This document shows positions 1 through 12,285 of a DNA stretch of 64,000 bases, one piece after another. Location: the NCBI GenBank assembly GCA_026027325.1, contig JAMSLZ010000002.1:2356001-2420000 (forward strand), read 5' to 3'. The notes under the pieces are model-generated. The model saw only the letters and a list, made by a program, of their open reading frames with translations, had not been told where the DNA came from and ran no database searches. Source of the DNA: Actinomucor elegans (Eukaryota > Mucoromycota > Mucoromycetes > Mucorales > Mucoraceae). Made by a program: the position numbers and the translations under genes. Each line of letters opens with the position of its first letter. Position 1 is the stretch's first letter.

Positions 1-1305
1 TTAACAGGTATTATGATGTTGGTTGTGCCTCCAGTTGCGTTATTTGGTATTGTCTATGGTCGATATGTCAAGACATTATCCAGAAAAACACAAAATGCAT
101 TAAGTGAAATCACCAAAGTAGCAGAGGAGCGCATCAGTAGTGTAAGAACAGTACAAGCATTCGCTAAAGAAGAGGCAGAACAACAACGCTATGCACTTCG
201 AGTGCAAGATGTGTTTGCGTTGGCAAAGAAGGAAGCGTTGGCCAGTGGCGCCTTCTTTGGTGGTGCTGGATTGTCGGGCAATTTGGCTGTGTTGGCTGTG
301 TTATGGTACGGCGGACATATGGTCATGGAAAACATCATTACCATTGGTGAGTTGACTTCGTTTATGCTTTATACTGCTTATGTCGGTACAGCATTGGGTG
401 GAATGACATCATTTTATTCTGAAATCATGAAGGGTGTGGGTGCTTCCGACCGTCTCTTTGATTTATTGAACCGCAAGAGTCCTATTGCGTTGGATAGCGG
501 AAAGATACTGGACCAACTGAAAGGAAAGATCAGGTTTGATGGCATCAACTTTAGTTATCCTACTCGTCTTCAATCTCATATCTTTAAAAACTTTTCACTG
601 ACGGTGGAACCTGGTACCGTAATTGCTGTTGTGGGCCCCTCTGGTTCTGGTAAATCAACTATTGGTTCTCTATTGCTTCGTTACTACGATCCCCTTGGAG
701 GAAACATTTATGTAGATGATACTAATATCAAGGATATCAATCTTCATTGGTGGCGTGAACAAGTAGGTGTTGTATCTCAAGAGCCTACGTTGTTTGCTGG
801 TACAATTGCCGAGAATATTGCCTATGGTCGCGAAAATGCTACTCAAGAAGAGATCCGTGATGCTGCTATCAAGGCCAACTGTGCTTCTTTTATCAATTCA
901 TTTGCTGACAAGTATGATACACTTGTAGGTGAGCGTGGTGTTAGTTTGAGTGGCGGTCAAAAACAAAGAATTGCTATTGCCCGCGCTTTACTAAAAGATC
1001 CCAAGGTATTGATCTTGGATGAAGCTACCAGTGCTCTTGATTCTGAATCTGAAGTCTTGGTACAAGATGCTTTAAACCGTTTGATGCAAGGCCGTACAGT
1101 ATTTACGATTGCTCATCGTCTTTCAACTATTCGTTCTGCCGATTTGGTTGCTTGCTTAAGTGATGGTGGTTTGGCAGAACTAGGAACCTATGATGAATTA
1201 TTAAATCGCCCTGATGGTGTATTTCGTAAGCTTGTAGAGTTGCAGTCCCTTGGTGGTGGCAAAAAAGAAGAAGAGGAAGAACAACTAGAACAAAGAGCAA
1301 ACTAA
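1..1305 (+). CDS. MDL1: Mitochondrial half ABC transporter, MDL1/ABCB10-like (5' truncated by window edge)
   Basis: This is the 3' part of an ABCB-family half transporter; the reading frame is already open at base 1, so the N-terminus and probably the first membrane helices lie outside the window. The first ~170 residues are the end of the transmembrane domain, including FFGGAGLSGNLAVLAVLWYGG, which strongly resembles the same segment of ABCB10/Mdl1. A complete nucleotide-binding domain follows: Walker A GPSGSGKST, Q-loop VVSQEPTLFAG, signature LSGGQKQR, Walker B VLILDEATSALD and H-loop AHRLST. The C-terminus is a short acidic/glutamine tail. Such proteins dimerise in the mitochondrial inner membrane and export peptides or other matrix compounds (family knowledge). 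No intron is seen in this part. It converges with MED22 (gap 143 bp), with an AATAAA-like signal near 1407. MDL2 is the alternative assignment. Confidence 0.9.
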   Translation, partial: LTGIMMLVVPPVALFGIVYGRYVKTLSRKTQNALSEITKVAEERISSVRTVQAFAKEEAEQQRYALRVQDVFALAKKEALASGAFFGGAGLSGNLAVLAVLWYGGHMVMENIITIGELTSFMLYTAYVGTALGGMTSFYSEIMKGVGASDRLFDLLNRKSPIALDSGKILDQLKGKIRFDGINFSYPTRLQSHIFKNFSLTVEPGTVIAVVGPSGSGKSTIGSLLLRYYDPLGGNIYVDDTNIKDINLHWWREQVGVVSQEPTLFAGTIAENIAYGRENATQEEIRDAAIKANCASFINSFADKYDTLVGERGVSLSGGQKQRIAIARALLKDPKVLILDEATSALDSESEVLVQDALNRLMQGRTVFTIAHRLSTIRSADLVACLSDGGLAELGTYDELLNRPDGVFRKLVELQSLGGGKKEEEEEQLEQRAN

Positions 1306-1448
1306 TAATATCTATATAATACCTTTTTTTACCCATCCCCACCTTTTCTCTCTCTTGTAATATGTTTCGTGTTTCTCCCTCCCCCCTCTTTCTCTCCTAC
1401 TCAAATCCAATAAAATGCACATAGAAATTCATGCTACAGACTGTTTAT

Positions 1449-2018
1449 TTAAAGATCTGTCAATGAACGATAATATACAGACTCTAAATCATACACTGTC
1501 TCAGCCAATTCCTTCTTCATGAGCGTCATTCGTTCCTTGATGGCTTGCGTATTCTCGGATAATTTTTCAGACCGCTTTTGCCGTAATGTAGTGAGGGTCT
1601 TTGTATCGTTTAACAGTAAATTTTGCTTTAGTTCGCCAATCAATGAAAGTAAAGATTCGCATGATCGCACCTTTTAGTTCAAAAACGATTAGTAAAAACT
1701 ATTAAATGACTAGATTGCTATATGTTTACTATTTGTGCTGCTTGACTTTCTATTTGATACCCTTCTTGAGCGACTTTAAACTTGTCCTTGTCCTTATTCT
1801 AATGCAAATACTTTGTTCAATTAAGAAAACTAGAGGGACATTAGTTTTTGCATGATTACCTCGCCGACTTTCACAATATCTGTAAAGCAATCGACAAGTT
1901 TCGCGACATCGTCATCAATTCTTTTATTGTATTGGTCTTCAATTTGTAGTAAAACAGGTCTAGGCCCTACTTGGGCAGCTGTGAATTGAGGCAAAGTTGT
2001 CATTTTGTTGAATTTCAA
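1449..2018 (-). CDS. MED22: Mediator complex subunit 22 (Med22/Srb6)
   Basis: Two exons, complement(1449..1670, 1860..2018), give 126 residues. The intron is 189 nt with donor GAG|GTAATC and acceptor AAAAG|GTG, and phase 0 is preserved. The product carries the Med22 core: QIEDQYNKRIDDDVAKLVDC (residues ~25-44) joined to ESLLSLIGELKQNLLLND, ending in DLESVYYRSL, which matches the human/yeast pattern of a short all-helical head-module subunit. It acts in the nucleus bridging activators and RNA polymerase II. The start could be the first ATG (2018) or an in-frame ATG 15 nt downstream (MTTLPQF). The length fits the family. I see no promoter motif I can defend. Confidence 0.85.
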
Positions 2019-2670
2019 AAAAGTAAAGGTGACTAAGGCGCGATACCTTTCAAATATGTTACTTTTTTTTTTGTCACTGCCACCTAACTACTACAACCAC
2101 TACTGTGATTATATCCTGCATTTTTATTTGATGTCGGTATATCAATGAATTTTTGCTGCTACCTCAGATCAAATACGTGTTAATCCCTAGATCCTTCAAT
2201 TCTCAATCCAATTTCGCATCTGAGTATTGATCTGTATTCAGAAAGAGTTAAACATCAAGAACTTTGTGGTTAATCTTATAAAACATGATCAAGTAATATC
2301 AAAACAAGTATTCATCGTAGCAGCAATACGCTGATGATCCATCTCAATAATATGAACTTAATGGACAGGAATGAAACAATAAAACTACAACGATTCTCAG
2401 ATGTTTATATAGGATTAAACAACTTCGGCTTACCTTGAACTTTTTCTTTTCTTAAAAGAGATGAATTTTGTAGCCTGAAAAATACCTACAGTGCCATCGA
2501 AGCTGCTATTAGAAAATAGGACCTGCGCTTTATTAAAAAAAAAAAAAGGAAAAAAAAAAAAGAATAGAAAATAAATATATATGATAATAGAAAAATGGTA
2601 TGTAATACTTGAGACAAAGCAAAAGTAGATGATAATAGATGGTGACTTTTTTGATGAATAAATTGGCGAT

Positions 2671-4051
2671 TTAAACTTGCAATGAATCGTAATGTACAGG
2701 GCAGCCTTTTCCCCTTTGTAACCAAGACGCTAAACAATGTTGATGATAAGAACACAAGCAAATCATTCTTGATATTTTATTGCCTATGTTTGCACATTCA
2801 GTACATACGCGCCTTTATTTCAACTATTAGTAGGTTTACCTTGTTCAAACTCATCAAAACATATAGGGCACTCATCACCAATCTGCGTCGATTCTTCGGA
2901 TAATTCATATACTTGGATGATCTTTAGCCCATATTCTACACCCACACCCCCTTTTTTTTTTAATTCTTACCTATATATCTTGGAGATTGTACAGGTGGAC
3001 TTCCAACATTTAAACATCTTTGCAAGTGATCTTCTTGTTCACCCTTTTGCATGCCCAAAAACGTTTGCCCGCATACAGGACAATCAATCATTAGGCTTTG
3101 AGAACTATCCGTACGTTGCATTCGATTGACATTGACAGGTCTACTGTTGCTTCCACGTCCTCTTCTTTGTTGCGAATCAGAAGAACGGCGTATAGGTTCA
3201 CGATAGCACGTATCACAGACGCGTTGAGATTGCGAAGCCAGTAAAGGGTACTGTGAAGGCGAAACCATAGGATCTTCGATTAATTCTTCTACAGGTAACC
3301 GTATTCTATTTGAACTACACCTGTCGCAAACTATTTGCCCACATCGTCTAAATACCTCATACTATTAAGCTTTTTATTACCTTCCTTTCCTCTTTGAAAC
3401 TTACCGACAGTGATGTCTTCGAACAAGGAAATTAAATCTTCTATGACATCGTCGACACTCAGGTGCTTGTCTATCCATCTCCCATACTCGCTGAGAACGA
3501 GGTAAAAGTCCACTTGTGGTGGTTGGGCTGGCGCTACTAACACTTCTTCCTCGTGTTGATGAAGCGGTCATGTTGGCTGAAGTAGGATGAACGTTTGGTT
3601 CTTGCTCTGCTCGAGATCTATAGGACAAATTGGCTGATAATGGTTGATTATCATCATCGTCTTCTTCATCTACTTCGGGCACTATGCCGTTCACTTGTGT
3701 CCGTTCATTTTCTGCTACGGTTGGCTCTTCTATCTCGACTGAGTTTATCGAGACGCGTTCAGAAGATTGTGAATGAATGCTTAATTGCTCAATTCCATTT
3801 GTCAAAGTGGTATCATAATGTTCTTCAGTAACGTCTTCTTCAGATTCTGAATCACCGTTATTGTGTAACCGTTCTGGTAGTTCATGAGAAGGTGTAGGTT
3901 TAGGATGGATATGAATCATATTAGGAACAGCTTCTGTAATATCACCTTCTTCCAACTGTTTTTGTATTGAGGCTTCTTCCGTTTCAGGTTCACTGATATG
4001 AAGTTCTTCTTGGATGGCTTCATGCTGTAAAGAGTGGCCGATATCTGTCAT
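2671..4051 (-). CDS. FYVE zinc finger plus RING finger protein (Pib1-like E3 ligase), N-terminus uncertain
   Basis: Exons complement(2671..2783, 2840..2911, 2971..3347, 3405..4051) give 402 residues from the ATG at 4051; introns are 56-59 nt and all phases agree. After a disordered acidic N-terminal region of ~190 residues comes a FYVE domain with WEMD...CRRC, the R(R)HHCR basic patch and CRRCGQIVCDRC, ending in RVCDTCY. A second zinc-knuckle-like CPVCGQTF...HLQRC segment follows, then a C-terminal RING beginning DECPICFDEFE and closing CLCSYHQHCLASWLQRGKGCPVHYD. FYVE binds phosphatidylinositol-3-phosphate on endosome/vacuole membranes and RING recruits ubiquitin E2s, so a membrane-tethered ubiquitin ligase like yeast Pib1 is inferred. 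Upstream coding-like stretches (see 4190-4816) suggest the annotated ATG may not be the true start. The last two exons depend on my splice choice but restore both zinc ligand sets. Confidence 0.8.
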
Positions 4052-4189
4052 GAGTGTCTATTAGCAAAAAAAAAAAAAAAAAAAAAAAGCTTATAAGGAA
4101 AAGAAAAAAAGAGAAGAAAAAGGATAACCCACAAAAAAAAAATATGAAGAATATAAAAAAAAAAAAAATTGGGAAAACGTGACCTTAAA

Positions 4190-4816
4190 GGTAAGTATAT
4201 TTTGGCTAATGTCATTTGCAGATAAACTGCGTTATATAACCACAGGGCCATTTGATCTATTGTTACATAGCCCTGCTCATCATGATTACATAGTTGTTCA
4301 TACAAGGTGGTAATAGCGTGTGTGTAACTATGCTTACTAGGTTTTGCGCTAACAAAATAATCCAAGCATCTTGTAGCTTGGGTAAATACATACATTAATC
4401 TTGATCTAATAGCAATATTGGTGCATTCCTGCTGAGCCGTTTGCTAGTAAAAACATTTCTTTTGAATCGAGAATCCGCAGCTGCTTAGCTGCATTCAAGG
4501 TACAGATTCACTGAGTATCAATTACGCGCGCTATCATGTTCTAGTCTTTCTTGAGCCAAAAATCCAATACAAGCACGCACCAACTAAGAAGCAATCACAG
4601 AGCTTCAGCATATTCTACTCTAACCATAGACCACTGCAGTAGTTTCAATTGCATCGTACGATACAGTACTCGTTCCAAATGACGTGCTCCCGATAGTTCT
4701 TCAGCATAAAGTAAGCTTAGCTGATATCGCTGATATACAAGTATACTCCTTGAGCACAAAGCAATGTCTAATGAACCAACAAGTAGTTCTTTCGTACAAC
4801 TGGCTTTGTTGTATCG
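4190..4816 (-). other. Coding-like stretches upstream of the FYVE-RING gene (possible missing 5' exons)
   Basis: On the same strand and directly upstream, two open stretches have ordered, protein-like composition. One (~4190-4430) reads MYVFTQATRCLDYFVSAK and continues to ALWLYNAVYLQMTLAK. The other (~4614-4816) contains LLYAEELSGARHLERVLY. A third short piece between them reads LVRACIGFLAQERLEHD. An acceptor (tgctaatag) sits just before the FYVE exon, as if it were an internal exon. I could not find a single splice chain joining all pieces in phase, so they may be 5' exons of the FYVE-RING gene, a separate gene, or partly decayed. The family was not recognised. Confidence 0.4.
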
Positions 4817-4819
4817 CTA

Positions 4820-6375
4820 TTTATCATTTAATTGACCGAAACAAGGCATTTTTTTTTAACCATATTATTAAATCAGGAAAAACCGAGTTTTCTAGCTAAC
4901 TTGCCTCTAGTCATGCCTATATATATTTTGAAAACTTTTCAGGGTATCCAGACATTAACGTTCCATGATTTTCTTTCTTTAAACCTTCTGAACAGTCTTT
5001 TGAGGTCAACATGACAACGGTTTTTGTTCAAAGAGGATCGGTATTTCAAAATTTAAGCTATTTGGACACTCCACCATTTAAACTACCGTTTATGCGGATT
5101 GTCAACAGTAGAGTCAATCATACATCGCGTTGTTCACTATATTACAGTGAAATAGAACTATCACATATTAGAAACCTTTTACAAACCTCAAACGCAAAGA
5201 TATTGAGTTGATTCTTTCCAGCCATTGCTATATACATCTTTGGTAATGAGTTTTGAAAATAAAACATGATAGTTTTCATGAAAACTTTCAAGTGGATTGG
5301 TATTTCAAACATTACACTGAAGCTGATGGACTGTCTAAATATTAAGATATGCTCTTTTTTTTTTTCAAAATATAATTATTAAAACTTTTGTTAGAAGTTT
5401 TTGGGAACAGGATACTAAATAGCCCGGGAAATTTGTTATCAAAAAGTCTACAGTTAATCACCGTTCAAAGATTATGCTGCTGCCATTAGTGGGTGATATC
5501 TTTGCGTCAATTTATAACAGTAATAGTAACAGTTTTGATTAGTATACAGCTAAAGAATTAGTCTTATGCACTACACATCAGCTGTTTGGTATTGTTAAAA
5601 AAAAGTATATATTCATAAATTTCAATGATTGCCGATTGGTTCTATCCTGCCTGACATGGAAAACATACTGATGTTAATGCAGATATGGCCTTTTATTATG
5701 ATTGAGCATCTGTTTATGTTTCTGCCATGGCTCATCCAACTGTTCAAAATTCGCAACTGATAAACGAAAGAAATAGCATTATAGTCACGTTCAACTCATG
5801 CTAAACTAGGTAGACATCATAAAATCCTCTTAATAGCGTTCAAAGCTATTTTCAAGACAGTTTTCCGCTTTATCTCAGCTCCTGTTACTACTTCGCCTGT
5901 TCAAGTACTTGCCTTCGTCCACTACTTGTCTTTGGTTTTGTTTTGTATCCATTTCGATATTTTTTTGTTTGTGTTGATCAGTTAGCTTTTACAGGCAGGA
6001 TCACAAGGTCCGTAATCCACAATATTGTGATAACATCGATAGCTAATGAAATTCATCAATTACAAGTGCCCCAAAATTTTTTTGATTCGACAAAACGATT
6101 GGAGTGCTTCAATTATTTTTATCAGATGCAATCACCTTATTCGGAACATAGGCTACTAGTTTGATGCAACATTTTCACCGAGATCAACAATAGCACGCTT
6201 CAAATAATGCGCCTTGTCAATTTGGTTTTTAATAATTTTGAGGCTCAGGGAATGGAAATTTTTATACCCGAAAACTGGAAGCATGGTATAGAAGACAACT
6301 ACTACTATAGATTGGCATTACTTGAGCTTAATGTAGATCACAAAGATTTTTTTCTTTTTTTTAGATGATGGGCAT

Positions 6376-6415
<40 letters not shown>

Positions 6416-7320
6416 GTATTATGGTTGAGTTTTTTAGTACTTGCCACAGTTCATTATACAGGTATACGTTTTTTCTAATTTTAGAAATCATTTATATACT
6501 GTCCAAGTTTTATAACTGCATTTCTTTTAGTTATTGAGCTAGGTGCAATTCTATAATTCATTTGTTTTTTTTTATCCATGGTAGGTAAAGACGACGGCGG
6601 CATTTCTTCTTCATCATCCGACGTCCAATGAAACTAATCATGACTTGCTTACATAAATTGATTTTTCGGATAGCAAACTGAAACGCTGAACAAATCAGTA
6701 TACCAACTTCGGTTTGCCCAGTTTTGGCATTGGGCAATTTGATTCACGCAACTTTGAAAGTTATATCGATATGAGAAAGCGCAAGGATTCAAGCCCGAAC
6801 TAAAACCAAATGGTTATCCATACTTTTCCTCTGATTAGCAATTGGTTGTAACAGCTACTGTTTTATAATAAATAAAAAAAAAAAGACTGAGAACGTATCA
6901 CAAAAAGACAGGTTCAATATAATAAAAATCCATATTGCTTGTGTGTGAGAGTGTACATTGCCTATACCAAAAAAACCATCTCTTTTTTTTTTTTTTTTTT
7001 TTTTTTTATAAAAAAAAAAAGAAAGGGTTGAATAACCGCTACTCAAAAAGTTATTCAGGAACTCGGGCAATTTGTAATAAAATGATACGGATGATAAATA
7101 AACCTGGGTTGAGTCACTGAAGTGTTTCAGTAAAGCATGTATTGGGGTGCATACTAAGTCTTTTATATATTTATACCGTCATGAGATCTGTTCCACAGAA
7201 AAAAAAAGATTTTATAGATACACAAAATAGGAGCAAGAAACACACAGAAAGAAAGAAAATTTTCTTTCTCTCTTTCTTCTTGTTCTTTAACATACTTACT
7301 TTTTTTTAATAAGAAAAAAA
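4820..7320. other. Intergenic, about 2.5 kb, no supported gene
   Basis: AT-rich DNA with only short chance ORFs. It contains a pure A tract of about 30 nt (6381-6410) and a T-tract/A-tract pair at 6980-7020. The last ~100 bp (7225-7320) are pyrimidine/purine runs (repeats of ttctttctc) immediately before the ATG at 7321, typical of a fungal core promoter and 5' UTR. Nothing else is recognised. Confidence 0.6.
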
Positions 7321-8203
7321 ATGGCCATGGTTAGTGCTCATCGTGAGCAAGTGAATGTCCCTATTCGTATTGACTTGAAAGAACAAGAAGAAGAAATATT
7401 GGTTTTACTTGAAGATGAAGATGATACCAACAACAACCAAGACTTATATTATCTACAGCAAGAACCATTTGATATACCACTAGAGGAAGAGGTCGTAGAT
7501 GAGCAACAGCAAATGGAACAAGGAGATGAAGCCTTCTATCTTGCCAATAGAACATTTTATACAACGTGTCATAAAATATCGCGTCAAAATAGTCCTTCTT
7601 ATCGAAAAAGACCACCTTATACTTTTCTGGAAAACTGGCTTATTCATAGTGTATTTAGCAAATCTCAACAAATCTTGCTGAGATTTCCTGTCATTCATCC
7701 CAAAGTGATGATGACTGAAGGCGATTTCATTTATACCCCGCATCAAATGGCTACTAATACCGAAAGCTCGATGGATCAAACCATGGATCATGATCAATCC
7801 TATTACGAAAGCGACCTACAGCAGCAGCAACAGCAACAGCAATTGGACTATGATTATGGCGACGAAGAAGAGTATGATTACTATGATGATACTTTTATTA
7901 TTGGCGATGAAGGTGTCATGGTCATGAGTGCTTCTGCTCCTGATGCTTCCCAGTTCATGGCTGAAGATGAAGACGAAGATGACCAAGTTAGTCATAACAA
8001 TTTGCACGCTTCTTCTGTAGTCATGGATGAAAACATGTGGATGGTTCACAGCAGATATAATTCAAACAGCGGAACATTACACGTAGTTAACCCTGATGAA
8101 ACCTCTGAAGAGGAAGAAGATCAAGATCCCATGTATCATAACGTCGTAAGTTCATACAATAAACCAAGCACAGCTTCTTACCAAGGACAACTGCAAATGG
8201 TAA

Positions 8204-8240
<37 letters not shown>

Positions 8241-8961
8241 GGAGGAGGAAGACGAAGAAGAGGAGAAGGATCATCAAGAAACATACGACTATCATCAAGA
8301 GTCACAGTTCAATAACAATGTACATAGTAATTTATCAATGTCACCTGAAGTTTTAGATTGGTATCGCTCTGCTGATCTAAGACCAGTTGCTTATAACAAG
8401 GACCCTGTAGTGGTAGATGATGGTCATAATTTAATAGCTTGCGATGAAGACCAGCAAACTGGTAAAGCCACCAACTACGGATGCAGTAGTAGCAGTAGCA
8501 GTACCAGCAGTGAAAGTAGCAGTATCAGTCAACATGCAGACACTCGCTCAGCACATTCAGATGAAAAATCCATCATTACAAACCACTCTTCTAGATCCTA
8601 TCAATCTTTAGCAGACATGATCATGATGGAAGAAGAAACACAAGAAGATGAAACTACCAGAACTACTTCTTATGGAACTTTATTGCCCGTTCATTATCAA
8701 AGCAGATCTATAACTGTTCAAGCAGACCAGCAAAACAAAGCAGTATCTCCTATCATGCAAGTTTCAGTTTGTCTAGTGGACGCTGCTTGGGTCGCTTTGG
8801 ATTTAGCACAGAACTATGTAGAAGATATCAATGGAACCAAGGGCATTACCGGCTTCATTACCAATGTCCTTAGGATCTGGAAGGTGTTGTTCTTGGGCGC
8901 TGAAACAATGCTTGGATGGGGAAGCCATCGATTAAAACCAGAAACTGCTCTTGTTGTTTAA
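7321..8961 (+). CDS. Acidic, intrinsically disordered orphan protein, 546 aa
   Basis: A single uninterrupted reading frame of 546 codons, with the ATG directly after a pyrimidine-rich leader and an A-run (good Kozak-type A-rich context). Composition is extreme: a poly-glutamine run near residue 165, a DYDYGDEEEYDYYDD block, a run of roughly two dozen acidic residues near residues 295-320, and a poly-serine stretch near 390-400. The only part that looks folded is the C-terminal ~65 residues (VSVCLVDAAWVALDLAQNYV ... VLRIWKVLFLGAETMLGWGS), which is hydrophobic and could form one or two amphipathic or membrane-associated helices. I do not recognise the family. A transcription/nuclear factor or a membrane-tethered scaffold are both possible. 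The length of the frame and its codon regularity make it likely to be real. Confidence 0.65.
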
Positions 8962-10287
8962 GTATACATATCCTTAGATTGTTTCTACCTTATTATTTAT
9001 TCCTACTATTACTGTTACATACACTATATACATTCTTTTTATTATTATAATTACTATTATCATTCTCTTATACAACACTGCTCAGACCAAAAAAGAAAAA
9101 AAAATCTCATCTTTGCACATATCCCCCTTTTGTTTATCCTATCATTATCCGTTGATATCACTTTTTTATATCTTATACTGTTGTTAGTGCTCTTTACTAT
9201 ATGTATATCCGTACTGTTTCATCAATAAACCAAATCTAGCACAAGCATTATAATAAATACTTATTGGCAATCTATTCTTTATATAGAAACATTATATGTA
9301 GTGTAGCAATTCCGTGTTATTTTGAAAACATGTACGCTCAAAGTGCCTCGTTCCATTATCACTGAATCTTACTATACTAAGGGATCCTCATCACACGTAA
9401 GTCGGACCTAGCTATACCGTTGATTAAAAAGTAGTATATAATTCCTTTCATGCCAAGGTTTTCTATAGGCAATACAAACTAATATCATTTACTTATTAGA
9501 TGAAACAAGATAGGGAACTATGCTATAGATGGTAGAAATGCCAACTATAATATCCAATTGAACATCGATTTCGGACTAATTTCTTCACAACTTGTTATTG
9601 CGCTTGCTATTGAACAAAGTTGCCCTTTTTTTTTTTAATGACTATTATTAGAAGCTTATCATGGCTGAGTTGAGTGTCAGTACTGTAGTAATGCACCGAG
9701 TTTCACCGTACAAGTTTTGTTATGCACACAATCCTATTGATTTGGCATTTGTTTGGATATATATAAAGGTATTAGGTCCACTGAATGTCTTATTATTCTT
9801 TTACTACAGGACACAACTTGTCAACATTTGTAAGGGAGAACTACATGTAATGTTAAAAAGTTTATAACCCGTTGTAATAATAGTACTAATATTGTACGAC
9901 TTTAAGCTGTAGATCTATGGACCAGCATATATACGCGTAAATATCAGTTGTATATATATCAAGGCTTTTATTAACTTCATGACATTGATGGTAGGTACAA
10001 TGAGTATAATCGGATTACGAACAGCAAATGTCGTTAATCAGGTGACAAATTCCGAATAATGTTCTCATAATGTATTAGATTCATAAGCCTTACACATTCC
10101 TCACGACATCTATAAACTGGTTTACATTGCTTTATATACTAAATGTATCGATTTACATTGAATTGTACAGCATCTACCAAAACTATTTTGTAATACACTA
10201 TTTTTGCCAATTTCCCAAAAGAGTTTTCCGCCAATTAACTGGATTAGTAGTACGAAAAGTGTGCATGTATTCTAAACAAACTTCAAA
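8962..10287. other. Intergenic, 3' flank of the acidic protein gene
   Basis: AT-rich non-coding DNA. Short frames around 9661-9867 and 10127-10318 have no family resemblance and no splice support. Nothing else is recognised. Confidence 0.5.
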
Positions 10288-10760
10288 TCATACTATCGAA
10301 TATCTACAAATGCCCTGAGGGTCAACCTGGAGGATATTATTACAAGGATCACATAATATTGAAGTTAAAATATCTTCTATCAACAGCTCTTGCTTCATTT
10401 TACTTTTACAATCTATCCAAAAGAACTGCTTAATTGGATTTCGCTTGAGTGAATAAAGAGGAAGACATCTACACCTATTGATTTCTTTGTATCCTGTGAA
10501 TAGGCGCATTATCTATCAAAAATATAACGGTCCAAAATATTTATAGTATTACTTACAAAAAATAATGTCCTGTCGCAGTATCACTTCTACTTTGATCATT
10601 ATTAGCAAGCACACTACTCCTTATTTTCCTATTTTTATTCTGAACTGTGGCCCTCGTTTTTCTTACTTAGTATTAATAACCTCAGCTGCAGTGATTGCAC
10701 CAAGCAGAATCGTTTTTTTTTTTGTTCGTATTTTTGGTAAAAACTATCTCTTCTATTATT
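10288..10760 (-). pseudogene. Decayed Tc1/mariner-IS630-like transposase fragment
   Basis: Reading the minus strand with frameshifts and stops gives the core of a DDE transposase: ILLGAITAAEVINTK (~10700-10660), SRSDTATGHYF (~10600), then FLIDNAPIHR (~10525), corresponding to the second catalytic Asp block DNAPIH, and finally CLPLYSLKRNPIKQFFW (~10450), corresponding to the YSPELNPIE block with its usual Glu replaced by Lys. The C-terminal helical tail continues to 10288. Frame changes, stop codons and loss of the third acidic residue show it is dead. It is a typical Tc1/IS630 relic of early-diverging fungi. I see no terminal inverted repeats. Confidence 0.75.
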
Positions 10761-10837
10761 ATAAATAAAACTTCTCAACTCCAGCAAAACCTGGTTGAAT
10801 CTAGATGCAAAAACTGCAAAGAATTCTCAACTGTTTA

Positions 10838-10862
10838 TATATATATATATATATATATATAT
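10838..10862. repeat. (TA)n microsatellite
   Basis: A simple alternating tata run of about 25 bp. Similar (AT)n runs lie at 31261-31281 and 45513-45532. Confidence 0.9.
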
Positions 10863-12285
10863 CCTCTATTAAAACCACTAGAGAAAAATATCATATATGC
10901 GCTAATGAAGCAGAAAAGGGCGCAGCTATATATTTATAGTGACCAGAAACAGGAATATGGTTGACGTACAGCTGTATATGAGAGGTTACTATTATATATC
11001 AATAGAGCAAGAGGCATAAAAAAGCGTATGCATTGGTGAGATAACCCATTTTATTAGAAGATCGACTGCTTATCAATCAAAGCTACTGTCATTTGCTGGT
11101 AGATAGTATTACAGTAACTATTGTTCATCCTCTTTTTCAAAAACCCAAGTGTAGCTGGTGGCTATATGCCCCTCCAACATGAAGAAACTCGGTTACCTTA
11201 CTTTCACGATCATTTTTTCACTGTTACCAAGCAATGTTGCTCGTAATTAGATACTTAAAGCATAATTTACAGCTTTAGCTGCTTACTCTGTTTAACCATA
11301 TCAGGATTGCATGTGTCATATAAATCATGCCGAGTTTGCTTAATCTGAACCTTGACTAATTAAATTGAGTCATTACATCAGCCAATTTAAATTCTCCATT
11401 GTTGTTATTTTGGTGAAAATTGTTAAGCCAGTTCAATCGGCTCAAACTATTTTGAAACTGATGCCAGGATTCCCGAAAACACTGTTAATAAAGCCATTTA
11501 TTTTGGATAGGACGTTCATTACCCCATGGCGCTATTGAGGAAACTCACCAGCCGCATTAATTTATTATTGACATAGATTATTAAGTATTTGATCGAGATC
11601 TGTATATCATTCGTTCAGCATATGAAACTTATGTATTTGAGAGCACATCATTAATAATATTGTATAATACTCATACTTCCGTCAAATGAAGAACCTATCT
11701 AGTGTATGAAGCAACTTATTTTGGACATGTTCTAAATTATAATTAGTTGCAAAGTTTTGATGGGGATTGATTGAGGGATCCAACAGATCTAATGGACCTT
11801 CTGAATCACAATATGATAGATCTTTCGAATGATTCTGGCTAATGCTTTTTCAAAATAAACTTCTTTGTCTGCTACAATCACCACTTAGGTGAGAATACGC
11901 CATTTAAGCTATGTTTTAATAACTGAAAGTATATTAAGTACATTTCTTATTCAAACGAGATCTAATGATTAATAGATCTTTCAACCGATCCCGATCAATT
12001 ATTACATCTGATTAGTATATGTATGCACACAGAATAAATTGATATCTTATTTAATTTTAAAGAATATTCAAGTAAGTAAGCTTATTTTGTTTTCTAGCTA
12101 ATTCTTTGAATAAACTTTACTTGTTTGTAAAATGCCACTCTATAAATATATATAGGTACTGATATTGCAACTGTAATATTAATAATAATAGTATGGAAAT
12201 GGTAATTAGTGAGCTACGATAAGAACAGTTTATTCCAATATACATACTGACTAAAAATGAAAAAGAGTATAGATTATGTATAAAC
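10863..12285. other. Intergenic, no gene seen
   Basis: About 1.4 kb of AT-rich DNA without coding evidence. It includes tctaatgattaatagatct at 11961-11979, a 19-mer repeated exactly at 37602-37620, and a cluster of agatct motifs around 11780-11980. The region closest to 12285 is the 3' flank of the Red1-like gene. Confidence 0.5.

Noticed and set aside
2486..2761. 91-codon minus frame MLVFLSSTLF...
   Set aside because: It overlaps the last FYVE-RING exon in another frame and runs into T-rich DNA.
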